A DNA stretch of 64,000 nucleotides from CADEEN01 sp963738425. Its GTDB lineage: Bacteria; Pseudomonadota; Gammaproteobacteria; Burkholderiales; Burkholderiaceae_C. Location of the stretch: assembly GCA_963738425.1 (NCBI GenBank), contig CAVTWT010000035.1, positions 62,001 to 126,000 on the forward strand, read 5' to 3'. Position 1 is the stretch's first letter; every line of letters begins with the position of its first letter. Below the pieces are notes generated by a model. The model was not told where the DNA came from, searched no databases, and saw only the letters and a program-made list of their open reading frames with translations. Both the position numbers and the translations under genes were made by a program. Shown in pieces: positions 35,679 to 47,336 of this stretch.

Positions 35679-37502
35679 ATGTCTTCTCGCAACCCTGGCG
35701 CTCTTGCAGCGCTGCTGTGCATTGCCTCGTTCACGCATGCGCAAACCAACACCACCGCCGACACGTCTCGCATCGTCATCACCGCGGCGCGCGCCGAGCA
35801 GCCACTGCCCGATGCGCTGCCTTCCACACGCGTCATCACGCGCAGAGAAATTGAGGCCACGCAGGCGAGCGATCTGCCTGGCGTATTGCGCCTGCTGACG
35901 TCGATCGACGTCGCCCAGACCGGGCCGCTCGGATCACAAACCTCGCTCTTCCTTCGCGGCGCCGACAGCCGGCAGACGTTGGTGCTGGTCGATGGTGTTC
36001 CTCTTGTGCGCGCCGATTTCGGCACCGCGTCGTGGCAGCACCTGCCACTCGATCAGATCGAGCGCATCGAGATCGTGCGCGGCAACCTGTCGTCGCTGTA
36101 CGGCGCGCAGGCCGTCGGTGGCGTGGTGCAGATCGTCACGCGTCGCGCCGACGCGCCGCAGGCCCGCGTTGCGGTCGGCACGCAAGGCACGCAGCAGGCC
36201 TCGGTGGCCGGTGGCACGACCTTCGGCAACGGTACGCAGCTGTCGGCATCGCTGTCCGCCCAGCGCACCGACGGCTACTCGGCGCGTGACGCCAGCGTCG
36301 ATCCGGGTGCGAACGCCGACCGCGACGCAGCGCGCCAGGTCGGCGGCAGTGCACGACTCGAACAGCGCTGGGCCGAAGGCCACACCAGCGAGATCAACCT
36401 GCTCGCCGGCCGCACGCGCAGCGAGTACGACGGCTTCGCGCCTGGCCTCGACGACGTGCTGAAAACACGCGTCGAAGCGGCCGGCCTGAAGAGCCGCCAT
36501 GCGCTCGGTGCACAGACCACCGCAACGATCGAACTCGGCCAGACGCGCGAGCACTTCGACGACCCGACTGGCTTCGCACTGAGCGGCGACAACCGCGTGC
36601 GCATCGCCGGCGTGCAACTCGGCCACGCACTGAATCCGCAACACGACCTGCAGTTCGGCATCGAAACACGCCGCGAACGCTTCGGCGACAGCACCACGCC
36701 CGCACGCACGCGCAGCACCGACAGCGTGCGCGCCGCCTGGCTCGGCCGACCGTTTGCCGGCTGGCAGACGCAGGCCGCGCTGCGCAGCGACGACAGCAGC
36801 GACTTCGGCCGCGCCACCACCGGCCTCGTTGCTGCGGCCTGGCAGTGGACCAAGGCGCTGAAATTCAGCGCCCAATGGGCCAGCGGCTTTTCGGCACCAT
36901 CGTTCCTGGATCAACAGTTCGCCAACCCGGCGACGACGCTCAAGCCCGAGCGCTCGCGGCAGGCCGAGGTGGCGCTGCAATGGTCCGAGGGCGCGGCGCT
37001 GCTGCGTGCCGGCCTGTTTGCGCAACGCCAGCGGGACCGCATCGCCTTTGACCCGGTGACCTTCGAGACGCTGAACATCGCGCGTGCCAAGAACCGCGGC
37101 CTGGAGCTGATGGCGCAATGGCCCGTGCTGTTCGACGCCGACGGCGTGCTCGGCGCCGACCTCACCTTGCAGGACCCGCGCGATGCGAGCACCGACCAGC
37201 CGCTGAAGCGACGCGCCAAACAATCGCTGGCGCTGAACTACAGCACACGCGTTGTCGGCTGGCAGCTCATGACGGCGCTGCGCCACACCGGCAAGCGGCT
37301 CGACACCGACCCGGTGACGTTCGGCGATGCCAATAACCCGTCGCGCTCGACGTTTCACGTCAGCGCCTCGCGCGCGCTGACGCCGCAATGGCGCATGGCC
37401 GTGAAGCTCGACAACGCCTTCGGCGAGAAGCGGCCCGAGGTGCTCGGCTACACCGCGCCGCCGCGCGTCTTTCTCGTGTCCTTGCAAGGCACGATGCGCT
37501 GA
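35679..37502 (+). CDS. btuB: TonB-dependent vitamin B12 receptor BtuB
   Basis: 607 aa outer-membrane receptor. Signal peptide at residues about 1-22 (ALAALLCIASFTHAQ). TonB-box-like TSRIVITAARAEQPL, then plug domain (PSTRVITRREIEATQASDLP, LFLRGADSRQTLVLVDGVPL, IERIEIVRGNLSSLYGAQAVGG) and a beta-barrel ending in an aromatic-rich C-terminus. Size equals that of E. coli BtuB (614 aa). ATG at 35679 gives the signal peptide; a start 24 codons earlier would not. Controlled by the riboswitch just upstream; first gene of btuBCD. Confidence 0.94.
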   Translation: MSSRNPGALAALLCIASFTHAQTNTTADTSRIVITAARAEQPLPDALPSTRVITRREIEATQASDLPGVLRLLTSIDVAQTGPLGSQTSLFLRGADSRQTLVLVDGVPLVRADFGTASWQHLPLDQIERIEIVRGNLSSLYGAQAVGGVVQIVTRRADAPQARVAVGTQGTQQASVAGGTTFGNGTQLSASLSAQRTDGYSARDASVDPGANADRDAARQVGGSARLEQRWAEGHTSEINLLAGRTRSEYDGFAPGLDDVLKTRVEAAGLKSRHALGAQTTATIELGQTREHFDDPTGFALSGDNRVRIAGVQLGHALNPQHDLQFGIETRRERFGDSTTPARTRSTDSVRAAWLGRPFAGWQTQAALRSDDSSDFGRATTGLVAAAWQWTKALKFSAQWASGFSAPSFLDQQFANPATTLKPERSRQAEVALQWSEGAALLRAGLFAQRQRDRIAFDPVTFETLNIARAKNRGLELMAQWPVLFDADGVLGADLTLQDPRDASTDQPLKRRAKQSLALNYSTRVVGWQLMTALRHTGKRLDTDPVTFGDANNPSRSTFHVSASRALTPQWRMAVKLDNAFGEKRPEVLGYTAPPRVFLVSLQGTMR

Positions 37503-37511
37503 GCGCGCGCC

Positions 37512-38446
37512 ATGCCACTGACCGGTGCCCGCCTCGCTGCCCTGGCCCTCGGTTTGGCGCTGGCCACGCTGGCCGTGCTCGCGGCGGCGCTGGCGATCGG
37601 CAGTGCGGGCTTCGACGTCGAGATGATTCGCACGCTGCGAGCGCCACGCGTGGCCGCGGCGGCCGGCGTCGGCGCCCTGCTCGCGCTGTCGGGCTTGGCG
37701 ATGCAATCGCTGCTGCGCAACCCGCTGGCCGATCCCTATGTGCTCGGCACCTCGGGCGGCGCAGCCGTCGGCTCGCTGCTGGCGCTGATGTTCGGCATGG
37801 CGATGACGATCGGTGCTGCGGGCGGTGCGCTCGCCGCCGGCGCGCTGCTGCTCTGGTTGGCGCGGCGCGCGCTGGCGACGACCGACGACGCATCGCCGCG
37901 ACTCATCCTCGCCGGCGCGATGCTGGCCGCGCTGTTCGGCGCCATGGCTTCGCTGCTGCTGGTGCTGACGCCCGACCAGCGCCTGCGCGGCGCGATCTTC
38001 TGGCTTGTTGGTGATCTGTCGGGCGCCGACGACGCGGGGGTGAGCCTGCTGGCCGCGATCGTGTTCACGGCCTGGTTCGTCTGGCGCGAGCGCGCGCTCG
38101 ACCGCCTGCTGCTCGGCAGCGTGGCCGCGCACCTGCTCGGCGAGCCGGTCAAGCGTCTGCGCTTCGAGCTGCTGCTCGGTGCCTCGCTCGCCGCCGCGCT
38201 CGCCGTAGCCAGCGCCGGTGCGATCGGTTTTGTCGGCCTCGTCGTGCCGCACGCGCTGCGCCTGGCCGGCGTGCAGCGCACGCGCGATCTGGCGCTGCTG
38301 GCGCCGCTCGGTGGCGCCGCGCTGCTGGTGGCTGCCGATCTGCTGTCGCGCACCGTGGCCTCGCCGATCGAGCTGCCGGTGGGTGCGGTGATGGCGCTGT
38401 CGGTGCGCCGGTGTTCGTGTGGTTCCTGGCGCGGGGCGGGCGATGA
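37512..38446 (+). CDS. btuC: Vitamin B12 ABC transporter permease BtuC (frame break near end)
   Basis: About 311 aa FecCD-type permease with about ten helices. Motifs include LRAPRVAAAAGVGALLALSG, NPLADPYVLGTSGGAAVG, and GAIGFVGLVVPHALRLAGV (the ATPase-coupling loop). One T seems to be missing at 38400/38401; restoring it gives VMALFGAPVFVWFLARGGR and a stop at 38444-38446 overlapping btuD by ATGA, which supports the correction. Without it the frame would read over btuD. Confidence 0.9.
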
Positions 38447-39174
38447 GCATCCTGCTCGAGACCCGCTCACTGACGCTCGCCGCCGCCGGTCGCGACCTCG
38501 TGCGAAACCTCGACTGGCAGATCGAGCCCGGCCAGCGCTGGTGCGTGATCGGCCGCAACGCCGCGGGAAAGAGCTCGCTGCTGCGCGCGCTGGCCGGCGT
38601 TGGCGAAGTCGGCGTCGCGCAGCGTGGCGACGTGCAGTGGCAAGGCCGGCCGCAGCGCGAGTGGCCGGCCATCGACGCCGCCGCTCTGCGCGCCTTCATG
38701 CCGCAGCAGGCCGTCGATCGTTTCCCGATCACCGTCGCGCGGCTGCTCGAACTCAGCGTCGTGCGCCCGCGCCACGACGCTCGTGCGGTGCTGGCGTCAC
38801 TCGACCTCGACGCGCTCGCCAATCGCCCCGTGCTCGAACTCTCCGGTGGCGAACGCCAGCGTGTCGCGTTGGCGCAATGCGTGCTGCAAGGCGCGCCGCT
38901 GCTGCTGCTCGATGAACCGGTGGCGTTTCAGGACCCGGCGCATCAGTCGCTGTTGGCACGCTGGTTGTCGTCTTCATTGCCACGTGATCAAGCGCTCGTG
39001 ATCTCCGCACACGACGTCAACTGGATCGCACGCACGGCGACGCATGTGTTGGCATTACTGCCGGAGGGCGTGTGCGAGCAGGGAGTGGCGCCCAAACTGT
39101 TGCACGCCGACCTGCTGGCTCGCGTCTATGAATGCGGTTGGCGGGTGTCTGGTGGGGTCTGGGTTGCGGACTGA
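38443..39174 (+). CDS. btuD: Vitamin B12 ABC transporter ATPase BtuD
   Basis: 243 aa. Walker A GRNAAGKSS, signature LELSGGERQRVALAQCVL, Walker B LLLLDEPVAFQDP, H-loop VISAHDVNW. The Walker A NAAGKS variant is unusual but within range for FecE/BtuD-type ATPases. It starts inside the btuC stop codon (ATGA). btuF is encoded on the other strand 17 bp after its end. Confidence 0.9.
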   Translation: MSILLETRSLTLAAAGRDLVRNLDWQIEPGQRWCVIGRNAAGKSSLLRALAGVGEVGVAQRGDVQWQGRPQREWPAIDAAALRAFMPQQAVDRFPITVARLLELSVVRPRHDARAVLASLDLDALANRPVLELSGGERQRVALAQCVLQGAPLLLLDEPVAFQDPAHQSLLARWLSSSLPRDQALVISAHDVNWIARTATHVLALLPEGVCEQGVAPKLLHADLLARVYECGWRVSGGVWVAD

Positions 39175-39191
39175 GCGCGACTTTTCGTGCG

Positions 39192-40074
39192 TCAACGCGC
39201 CGACCGTGCCCGCTCAATCGCCTCACACAACAGACCCGCCCCTTCGACAAACCGCGGCCCCATGCGCCCGATCAGGTCGCCGTCGATCGAAACATAGCGC
39301 TGCTGATTGACGGCGCTGACCTTCGCAAAGCGCCGCCACGGCGCGAAGTCACGCGTGGCATCTTGCTGGCGGCCGGAGGTGGCGATCAGTTGCGGGTCGG
39401 TGGCGATGGCGGCTTCCCAGCTCACGGTGGGTGTGAGCAGCGGCAGGTCGGCGAAGACGTTGACGCCGCCGCACAGGCGCATCGCTTCGCTGATCAGGTG
39501 CTCGCGGTTGATCGTCATCAGCGGTTCGTGCCAGAGCTGCCAGAACACGCGCACCGGTTGCGATGATGCCTTTGTCGCGGTGGCGCTCGGCGAGGGCCTG
39601 CCATTGCGTTTCGAAGCGGCGCGCCGCGGCTTCGGCGCTGTCGGTGCGGCCGAGCAGGGTGCCCAGGCGACGCAGCGTGTCGGCGATGCCTTGCGCTTGG
39701 CGGATCTCGTTTTCGTACACCGCGAGGCCGAGCGAGCGCAGGCGCGCCTTGTGGCGCTCGTTCAGGCCGCTGCCCCAGACCAGCACGAGGTCGGGCTTGA
39801 GTTGGGCGATGCGCTCGAAGTCGATCGCATGCGCGTCGCCGACGATGGTCAGCTTCTTCGCGGCCTCGGGGAAGTCGCTGTAGCGGATGACGCCGACCAG
39901 CGTGTCGCCACCGCCGGCCGCGTAGGTGAGTTCGGTCAAGTGAGGGCCGAGGCTGATGACTCGCTTCGCGGGCGAGGCGAGCACGACGCTGTGGCCCGCG
40001 TCGTCGGTGACGCGCACTTCGGCGTGCGCTGCCAACGATCCGAACGCGACCAGCAGCGCGAACGGGCAGCGCAT
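39192..40074 (-). CDS. btuF: Periplasmic vitamin B12-binding protein BtuF (one frame break)
   Basis: About 293 aa class III binding protein. Signal peptide MRCPFALLVAFGSLAAHAEV; then SPAKRVISLGPHLTELTYAAGGGDTLVG, DFERIAQLKPDLVLVWGSG, and after the break RVFWQLWHEPLMTIN and a C-terminal lobe. The frame breaks at about 39551-39553, where one extra base follows IIATG. Stop of nth and start of btuF overlap (TGATG), so it ends an rnfB-nth-btuF operon, converging on btuD. No riboswitch lies before it, unlike btuBCD. Confidence 0.88.
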
Positions 40075-40712
40075 CACGGCGCCGGTGTCTTCGGCTCGAA
40101 CGCGCATTGCGGCGCGACGCGGCACTGCCAGCACAGCGGCTTGCGCGCCACGCAGACGTAGCGGCCGTGCAGGATCAACCAGTGGTGCGCATCGACGCGG
40201 TACGGCTCGGGGACGGCCTTCATCAGCTTCATTTCGACGTCGTACGGCGTCTTGCCCGGCGCCAGGCCGGTGCGGTTGCCGACGCGAAAGATGTGCGTGT
40301 CCACCGCCATCGTCGGCTCGCCGAAAGCGACGTTGAGCACGACGTTGGCGGTCTTGCGGCCGACACCGGGAAGCGCTTCCAGGGCTTCGCGCGAGCGCGG
40401 CACTTGGCCGCCATGCTGCTCGATCAGGATGCGGCAGGTCTCGTGCAGATTCTTCGCCTTGTTGCGGTACAGGCCGATCGTCCTGATGTGCTCTTCGATG
40501 CCGGCCACGCCGAGGGCGAGCATCTTCTGCGGCGTCGGCGCGACGGCGAACAGGCGCTTGGTCGCCTTGTTGACGCTGACGTCGGTGGCCTGCGCCGACA
40601 GCAGCACCGCGGCGACGAGTTCGAAGACGCTGCTGTACTCGAGTTCCGAGGCCGGCTGCGGATTGGCTTCGCGCAGCGTGGCGAAGAAGGTTTCGATGTC
40701 TTGCGGCTTCAT
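40074..40712 (-). CDS. nth: Endonuclease III
   Basis: 212 aa DNA glycosylase/AP lyase for oxidised pyrimidines. HhH motif LEALPGVGRKTANVVLNVAF with the catalytic lysine, the catalytic Asp region MAVDTHIFRVGNRTG, and a 4Fe-4S motif CVARKPLCWQCRVAPQC (C-x6-C-x2-C-x5-C). The ATG at 40712 overlaps the rnfB stop (ATGA). nth next to rnfB is a classic pairing. Confidence 0.95.
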   Translation of the reverse strand: MKPQDIETFFATLREANPQPASELEYSSVFELVAAVLLSAQATDVSVNKATKRLFAVAPTPQKMLALGVAGIEEHIRTIGLYRNKAKNLHETCRILIEQHGGQVPRSREALEALPGVGRKTANVVLNVAFGEPTMAVDTHIFRVGNRTGLAPGKTPYDVEMKLMKAVPEPYRVDAHHWLILHGRYVCVARKPLCWQCRVAPQCAFEPKTPAP

Positions 40713-41382
40713 GTCGGCGCCTTTGCACGCGCGCGGGCCATCGCCGCTTCGATCGCCATGCGCTTGCGCTCCAGCGCTGCGGCGTCGGTGATCGTGCTGG
40801 ACGCCGCCAAATCCGCGAGCTTGTGTTTTGCTTTCGCGGCCAGGCGCGCATCGTTCTCGCGCGCATCGGATTGTGTCCGCTCGCGGTGCGCAGCGTAGCG
40901 CGAGCGCGCACGATCGGCGTCCTGTTCGCTCCACGCCTGCCAGCCACTGCGTCCAGGCGTTGCTTCGATGACCGCGATGCAATCCACCGGACACGCCGGC
41001 AGGCACAACTCGCAGCCGGTGCACAGGTCTTCGATGATGGTGTGCATGAGCTTCGGTGCGCCGACGATGCAATCCACCGGGCAGGCCTTGATGCACAGCG
41101 TGCAGCCGATGCACCAGTCTTCGTCGATGAACATCAGCTTGCGCGGGCCTTCGGCGCCGTTGCGTCGGGTTCAGCGCGATGACATCGCTGGCCGGTGATC
41201 GCGGCCAGCCGCGCGATGCCCTCGGCGCCGCCGGGCGGGCATTGGTTGATCTTGGCTTCGCCGCTCGCGATCGCCTGCGCATACGAGCGGCAATCGGGGT
41301 AGCTGCAGCGCGTGCACTGCGTCTGCGGCAGTGCAGCGTCGATACGCTCGGCGAGTGAATCAGCGAGTGGGGAGGCGCTCAC
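40709..41382 (-). CDS. rsxB: RnfB/RsxB-type ferredoxin, electron transport complex subunit B (frame break)
   Basis: About 224 aa. The N-terminal Fe-S domain has CTRCSYPDCRSYAQAIASGE and INQCPPGGAEGIARLAA; the C-terminal part has two 4Fe-4S motifs (CIGCTLCIKACPVDC and CTGCELCLPACPVDC) and a charged tail. A single base seems missing near 41148 (a G in the run before CCCGCG); restoring it joins the domains via APKGPRKLMFIDED. Start is GTG at 41382. There is no N-terminal membrane anchor and no rnfACDGE in view, so this is the solitary form common in Betaproteobacteria. Confidence 0.85.
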
Positions 41383-41389
41383 GCGCCGA

Positions 41390-42718
41390 TTATCGGCGGC
41401 GTGTTTTCGCGGCAGGCTTCTTGGCCGACTTCGCCGTCGTGACGGTCTTGGCCGCTTTCGTGGACTTCGGCAACGGCCCGCTGCCATGCTCGGCAATGAA
41501 CTCTCGCACGGCGGGATAGACCTGCTCGCGCCAGCGGCGGCCGGAGAAGATGCCGTAGTGGCCGGCGCCGACGGCGTCGTAGTGGAACTGGCGCGACTTC
41601 GGCAGACCGGTACACAAACCATGCGCGGCGCGCGTCTGGCCGGCACCGGAGATGTCGTCGAGCTCGCCTTCGATGGTCAGCAGCGCGCCGGTCGTGATGT
41701 CTTGCGGCTTGACCAACTCGCCCTTGACGCGCCAGGTGCCGTTGACGAGCGCGAAGTCCTGGAACACGACCTTGATCGTGTCGAGGTAGTACTCGGCCGG
41801 CATGTCGAGCACCGCGTTGTACTCGTCGTAGAACTTGCGGTGGCTCTCGGCGCTGTCGTCGTCGCCGCGCATCAGGTCGAGGAAGTAGTCGTAGTGCGAC
41901 GACATGTGGCGGTCGGGGTTCATCGCCACGAAGCCGGTGTGCTGCAGGAAGCCGGGGTAGACGCGCCGCGTCGCGCCCGGGTAGTTCGGCGGCACGCGGT
42001 AGATGACGTTGTGCTCGAACCACTCGTGGCTCTTGTTCATCGCCAGGTTGTTGACGGCTGTCGGCGATTTGCGGGCGTCGATCGGGCCGCCCATCATGGT
42101 CAGCGTGCGCGGCGTGAACTCGCCGCGGCTGGCCATCAGCGACACGGCGGCGAGCACCGGCACGGTGGGCTGGCAGACCGAGATCACGTTGACCTCCGGG
42201 CCGATGTGGCGGATGAACTCTTCGATGTAGCCGACGTAGTCGTCGAGGTGGAACGGGCCGACGTCGGCCGGCACCATGCGCGCATCCGTCCAATCGGTGA
42301 TGAAGACCTTGTGGTGCTGCAGCAGGTTCTTCACCGTGTCGCGCAGCAGTGTCGAGTGGTGGCCGGACAGCGGCGCCACCACGAGCACCGGCGGCTGCAG
42401 CTTCATCGCGTCGAGCGCCTTCGAGTTGTCGGTGAAGCGCTTGAAGCGCAGCAGGCGGCAGAACGGCTTGTTGATGGCCACCTGTTCCTGCACCGCCACC
42501 TGCACGCCATCGACCTCGGCGCTGGTGATCTCGAAGGCCGGCTTCTCGTACTCCTTGGCCAGACGGTGCATCAGGTCGAAGCCGGCCGAGACGCGCTGCG
42601 CCATCGGCCCATGCGCGAACGGCGACAGCGGGTGGTTGTAGAGCTTCGACGTCGCGCTCGCGAACTCGGAGAACGGTGAGAGCAGGGCGCGCTGGGTTTC
42701 GTAGTACTGGTAGAGCAT
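41390..42718 (-). CDS. phaZ: Intracellular polyhydroxyalkanoate depolymerase
   Basis: 442 aa, the intracellular PHB depolymerase type (PhaZ1 of Cupriavidus). MLYQYYETQRALLSPF opens the protein; VLVVAPLSGHHSTLLRDTVK contains the family oxyanion region and ISVCQPTVPVLAAVSLM holds the cysteine nucleophile in place of the lipase serine; DRHMSSHYDYFLDLM and VGAGHYGIFSGRRWREQVYP follow. The C-terminus is a lysine/alanine-rich tail. It mobilises storage PHB. ATG at 42718 is preferred; one nine codons upstream is possible. Confidence 0.93.
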   Translation of the reverse strand: MLYQYYETQRALLSPFSEFASATSKLYNHPLSPFAHGPMAQRVSAGFDLMHRLAKEYEKPAFEITSAEVDGVQVAVQEQVAINKPFCRLLRFKRFTDNSKALDAMKLQPPVLVVAPLSGHHSTLLRDTVKNLLQHHKVFITDWTDARMVPADVGPFHLDDYVGYIEEFIRHIGPEVNVISVCQPTVPVLAAVSLMASRGEFTPRTLTMMGGPIDARKSPTAVNNLAMNKSHEWFEHNVIYRVPPNYPGATRRVYPGFLQHTGFVAMNPDRHMSSHYDYFLDLMRGDDDSAESHRKFYDEYNAVLDMPAEYYLDTIKVVFQDFALVNGTWRVKGELVKPQDITTGALLTIEGELDDISGAGQTRAAHGLCTGLPKSRQFHYDAVGAGHYGIFSGRRWREQVYPAVREFIAEHGSGPLPKSTKAAKTVTTAKSAKKPAAKTRRR

Positions 42719-42834
42719 GGTCCGAGTTTGCACCGGATGTTGCATTGCAACAATCTTGCGGCACCCATACGCTGCCCACTAGCGCAGAAACACCTACGAA
42801 TGCCGTGGCTTTTTTGGCGCGCCTTGCGCCTGGC

Positions 42835-44034
42835 TTACGCGATCACCTTGGCGATGGCGGAGACCACGGCGTCGATGTTCTTGCATTCAGCGCGGCCACG
42901 CAGATGCGGCCCGAGTCGACGCCGTAGATGCCGAATTCGCTGCGCAGGCGCTGCATTTGTGCAGCGTTGAGGCCCGAGTAGCTGAACATGCCTTGCTGTT
43001 TTGCGATGAAGCCCATGTCCTGCTTCACGCCGGCCGCCGCGAGCTTTTCCACGAGCGCGCCGCGCATGGCCTTGATGCGCACACGCATGCCCGCCAGCTC
43101 TTCCTCCCACTGCGCGCGCAGGGCCGGCGTGGCCAGCACCGTGGCGACGATCTGCGCGCCATGCGTCGGCGGGTTGGAGTAGTTGGTGCGGATGACGATC
43201 TTCAACTGCGACAGCACGCGCGAGGCTTCTTCGGCGCTCTCGCAGACCACCGAGAGGGCGCCGACGCGCTCGCCGTAGAGTGAAAAGCTCTTCGAGAACG
43301 AGGTGGCGATGAAGAGGTCCATGCCACTGGCAACGAACTTGGCCACGGCCGCGCCGTCTTCGGCGATGCCTTGGCCGAAGCCTTGGTACGCCATGTCGAG
43401 GAAGGGCACGAGGTTGCGCGCCTTGACGATCGCGACCACTTCGTCCCACTGCGCGGGCGTCAGGTCGTAGCCCGGTCGGGTTGTGGCAGCAGGCGTGCAG
43501 CACGACGATCGTGCCGGCGGGCGCCATCTGCAGCGCGGTGCGCATGGCGTCGAAGTCGATGCCGCGCGTCGTCGCGTTGTAGTACGGGTACTCGGCGACA
43601 TCGAAGCCGGCGCGGGTGAACAGCGCGCGGTGGTTCTCCCAGCTCGGCGCGCTGATCAGCACTTGCGCTGATCCATTGACCTGCTTGAGGAAGTCCGCGC
43701 CGACCTTCAAGCCGCCGGTGCCGCCGATGGCTTGCACGGTGGCCACGCGCTTGGACTTCACCAAGTCGCTGTCGGCGCCGAAGACCAGGCCCTGCACGGC
43801 AGCGTCGTAGGCGGCGATGCCGTCGATCGGCAAATAGCCGCGCGGCTTGGCGGCTTCGGCCATCGCCTGCTCGGCGGCGGACACGCACTTCAGCAGCGGC
43901 AGCTTGCCGTTCTCGTCGTAGTACACGCCGACGCCGAGGTTGACCTTGTTCGGGTTCGGGTCGCTGCCGAACTGTTCGTTCAGACCCAGGATCGGGTCGC
44001 GCGGGGCCATTTCGACGTTCGTGAAGAGGCTCAT
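42835..44034 (-). CDS. tyrB: Aromatic/aspartate aminotransferase (two frame breaks)
   Basis: About 399 aa class I PLP aminotransferase of the AspC/TyrB type: VEMAPRDPILGLNEQF, NLGVGVYYDENGKLPLL, SWENHRALFTRAGFDV, VLHACCHNPTG and, after the first break, the PLP lysine motif TSFSKSFSLYGERVGA. One extra base at about 43471 shifts HNPTG-YDLTPAQWDEVV; one missing base at about 42885 shifts AALNA-KNIDAVVSAIAKVIA. Both corrected give a normal protein. Divergent from uvrB with an 88-bp gap. Confidence 0.9.
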   Translation of the reverse strand: MSLFTNVEMAPRDPILGLNEQFGSDPNPNKVNLGVGVYYDENGKLPLLKCVSAAEQAMAEAAKPRGYLPIDGIAAYDAAVQGLVFGADSDLVKSKRVATVQAIGGTGGLKVGADFLKQVNGSAQVLISAPSWENHRALFTRAGFDVAEYPYYNATTRGIDFDAMRTALQMAPAGTIVVLHACCHNPTGLRPDARAVGRSGRDRQGAQPRALPRHGVPRLRPRHRRRRRGRGQVRCQWHGPLHRHLVLEELFTLRRARRRPLGGLRERRRSLARAVAVEDRHPHQLLQPADAWRADRRHGAGHAGPARAVGGRAGGHACAHQGHARRARGKARGGRREAGHGLHRKTARHVQLLGPQRCTNAAPAQRIRHLRRRLGPHLRGRAECKNIDAVVSAIAKVIA

Positions 44035-44122
44035 GACAGGGCGTTGGCAGTAGAGGGAGGAAGGGCGTCGCCTGTTGGAGTAGGCTGACGGGTTAAGTTG
44101 ATTTTAAGAGCCACTTAGTCGT

Positions 44123-46242
<2,120 letters not shown>

Positions 46243-46246
<4 letters not shown>

Positions 46247-46701
46247 AGGTGCTCATGGTTTGTCTCGGCAACATCTGCCGCTCGCCGACGGCCGAGGCCG
46301 TGCTGCGCGCCAAGCTCGAAGCAGCCGGGCTGGCGGAACAGGTTGTCGTCGATTCTGCCGGCACCGGGTCCTGGCACATCGGCAGCCCGCCGGATGCGCG
46401 CTCGCAGCGCCACGCCGCCAAGCGTGGCTACGACCTGTCGGCGCTGCGCGGCCGACAGGTGGCGGAGGGTGATTTCCACCACTTCGACCTCATCCTGGCG
46501 ATGGACGAAGACAACCTGGCCGACTTGGAGCGGCTGGCGCCCGACGGCAGCTCCCGCGCCGAAGTTCGCCTGTTCGCGCACGTCGAGGTGCCGGATCCTT
46601 ACGCCGGCGGCGCCGCCGGCTTCGAGCAGGTACTCGATCTGGTGGAGGCGGCGGCGGACGCCTGGGTCAAAAACCTTGCCGCCCGCCTGGGAACTTCCTG
46701 A
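46243..46701 (+). CDS. Low-molecular-weight protein-tyrosine phosphatase
   Basis: 152 aa. The P-loop VCLGNICRSPTAEAVL (Cx5RS) is at the N-terminus and the general-acid DPY is in VPDPYAGGAAGFEQVLDLVE. GTG start at 46243 overlapping the uvrB stop (GTGA), so cotranscribed with uvrB. Without a capsule or kinase gene nearby its target is unknown. The IscR site begins 4 nt after its stop. Confidence 0.92.
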
Positions 46702-46704
46702 CCG

Positions 46705-46729
46705 GTATCCGACCGAATCAGTCGGCTTC
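46705..46729 (+). promoter_or_regulatory. IscR type-I binding site in the iscR promoter
   Basis: GTATCCGACCGAATCAGTCG followed by GCTTC matches the E. coli type-I consensus at about 20 of 25 positions by my alignment, with core CCGAC-N7-GTCGG. TAAACT at 46733-46738 is a plausible -10 box just downstream, so bound [2Fe-2S]-IscR would block the promoter, giving classic feedback on the isc operon. Confidence 0.7.
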
Positions 46730-46780
46730 CGCTAAACTTGAGCAATCTGCTCGGGATAGCACACCTTCAAGGAGTTCCCC

Positions 46781-47317
46781 ATGCGCTTGACCACCAAAGG
46801 CCGTTTTGCCGTGACCGCGATGATCGATCTCGGCCTTCGCTCCACCAATGGGCCGGTCGCCCTGGCGGCGATCAGCCAGCGCCAGCAGATTTCGCTGTCC
46901 TACCTGGAACAGCTGTTCGGCAAGCTGCGCCGCCACGAACTCGTGGAGAGCACGCGTGGCCCCGGCGGCGGCTATTCCCTCGGCCGGGATTCTGGCGAGA
47001 TCACTGTGGCCGACATCATCCTGGCCGTCGATGAGCCGCTCGACGCCACCGGCTGCGGCGGCAAGGAGCATTGCATGGGCGACGACACCGGCAAGTGCAT
47101 GACGCACGACCTGTGGACCGCACTGAACCACAAGATGATCGATTTTCTGAGCTCGGTGACGCTGAAGAAGCTGGTCGAGGACCAGATCGCCAAGGGCGTG
47201 TCGGTGGCCGAACAGCCGCCGATGAAGCGCGCGATTTCATCCGTGCCGGTGGTCAAGCCGATCCGCGTGACCGGCCCGAATTCAGTGTTCGCGCTCGGCG
47301 CCACCTTTGCCAAATAA
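46781..47317 (+). CDS. iscR: Fe-S cluster regulator IscR
   Basis: 178 aa Rrf2-family repressor. N-terminal winged helix: MRLTTKGRFAVTAMIDL, ISLSYLEQLFGKLRRHELV, STRGPGGGYSLGR. Cluster ligands C92, C98 and C106 with His109 lie in CGGKEHCMGDDTGKCMTHD; the last spacing is two residues longer than in E. coli. Strong AAGGAG ribosome site. First gene of the isc operon. Confidence 0.95.
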   Translation: MRLTTKGRFAVTAMIDLGLRSTNGPVALAAISQRQQISLSYLEQLFGKLRRHELVESTRGPGGGYSLGRDSGEITVADIILAVDEPLDATGCGGKEHCMGDDTGKCMTHDLWTALNHKMIDFLSSVTLKKLVEDQIAKGVSVAEQPPMKRAISSVPVVKPIRVTGPNSVFALGATFAK

Positions 47318-47336
47318 ACCAGAAGAGTCGTTCGCG

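Noticed and set aside
35934..38822. Long antisense frame over btuB-btuC-btuD
   Set aside because: Low-complexity Arg/Gln/His-rich translation with no motif; the sense frames contain clear BtuB, BtuC and BtuD domains.
44035..44122. LexA box before uvrB
   Set aside because: CTGT occurs, but no ACAG at the required spacing; the palindrome is not met.
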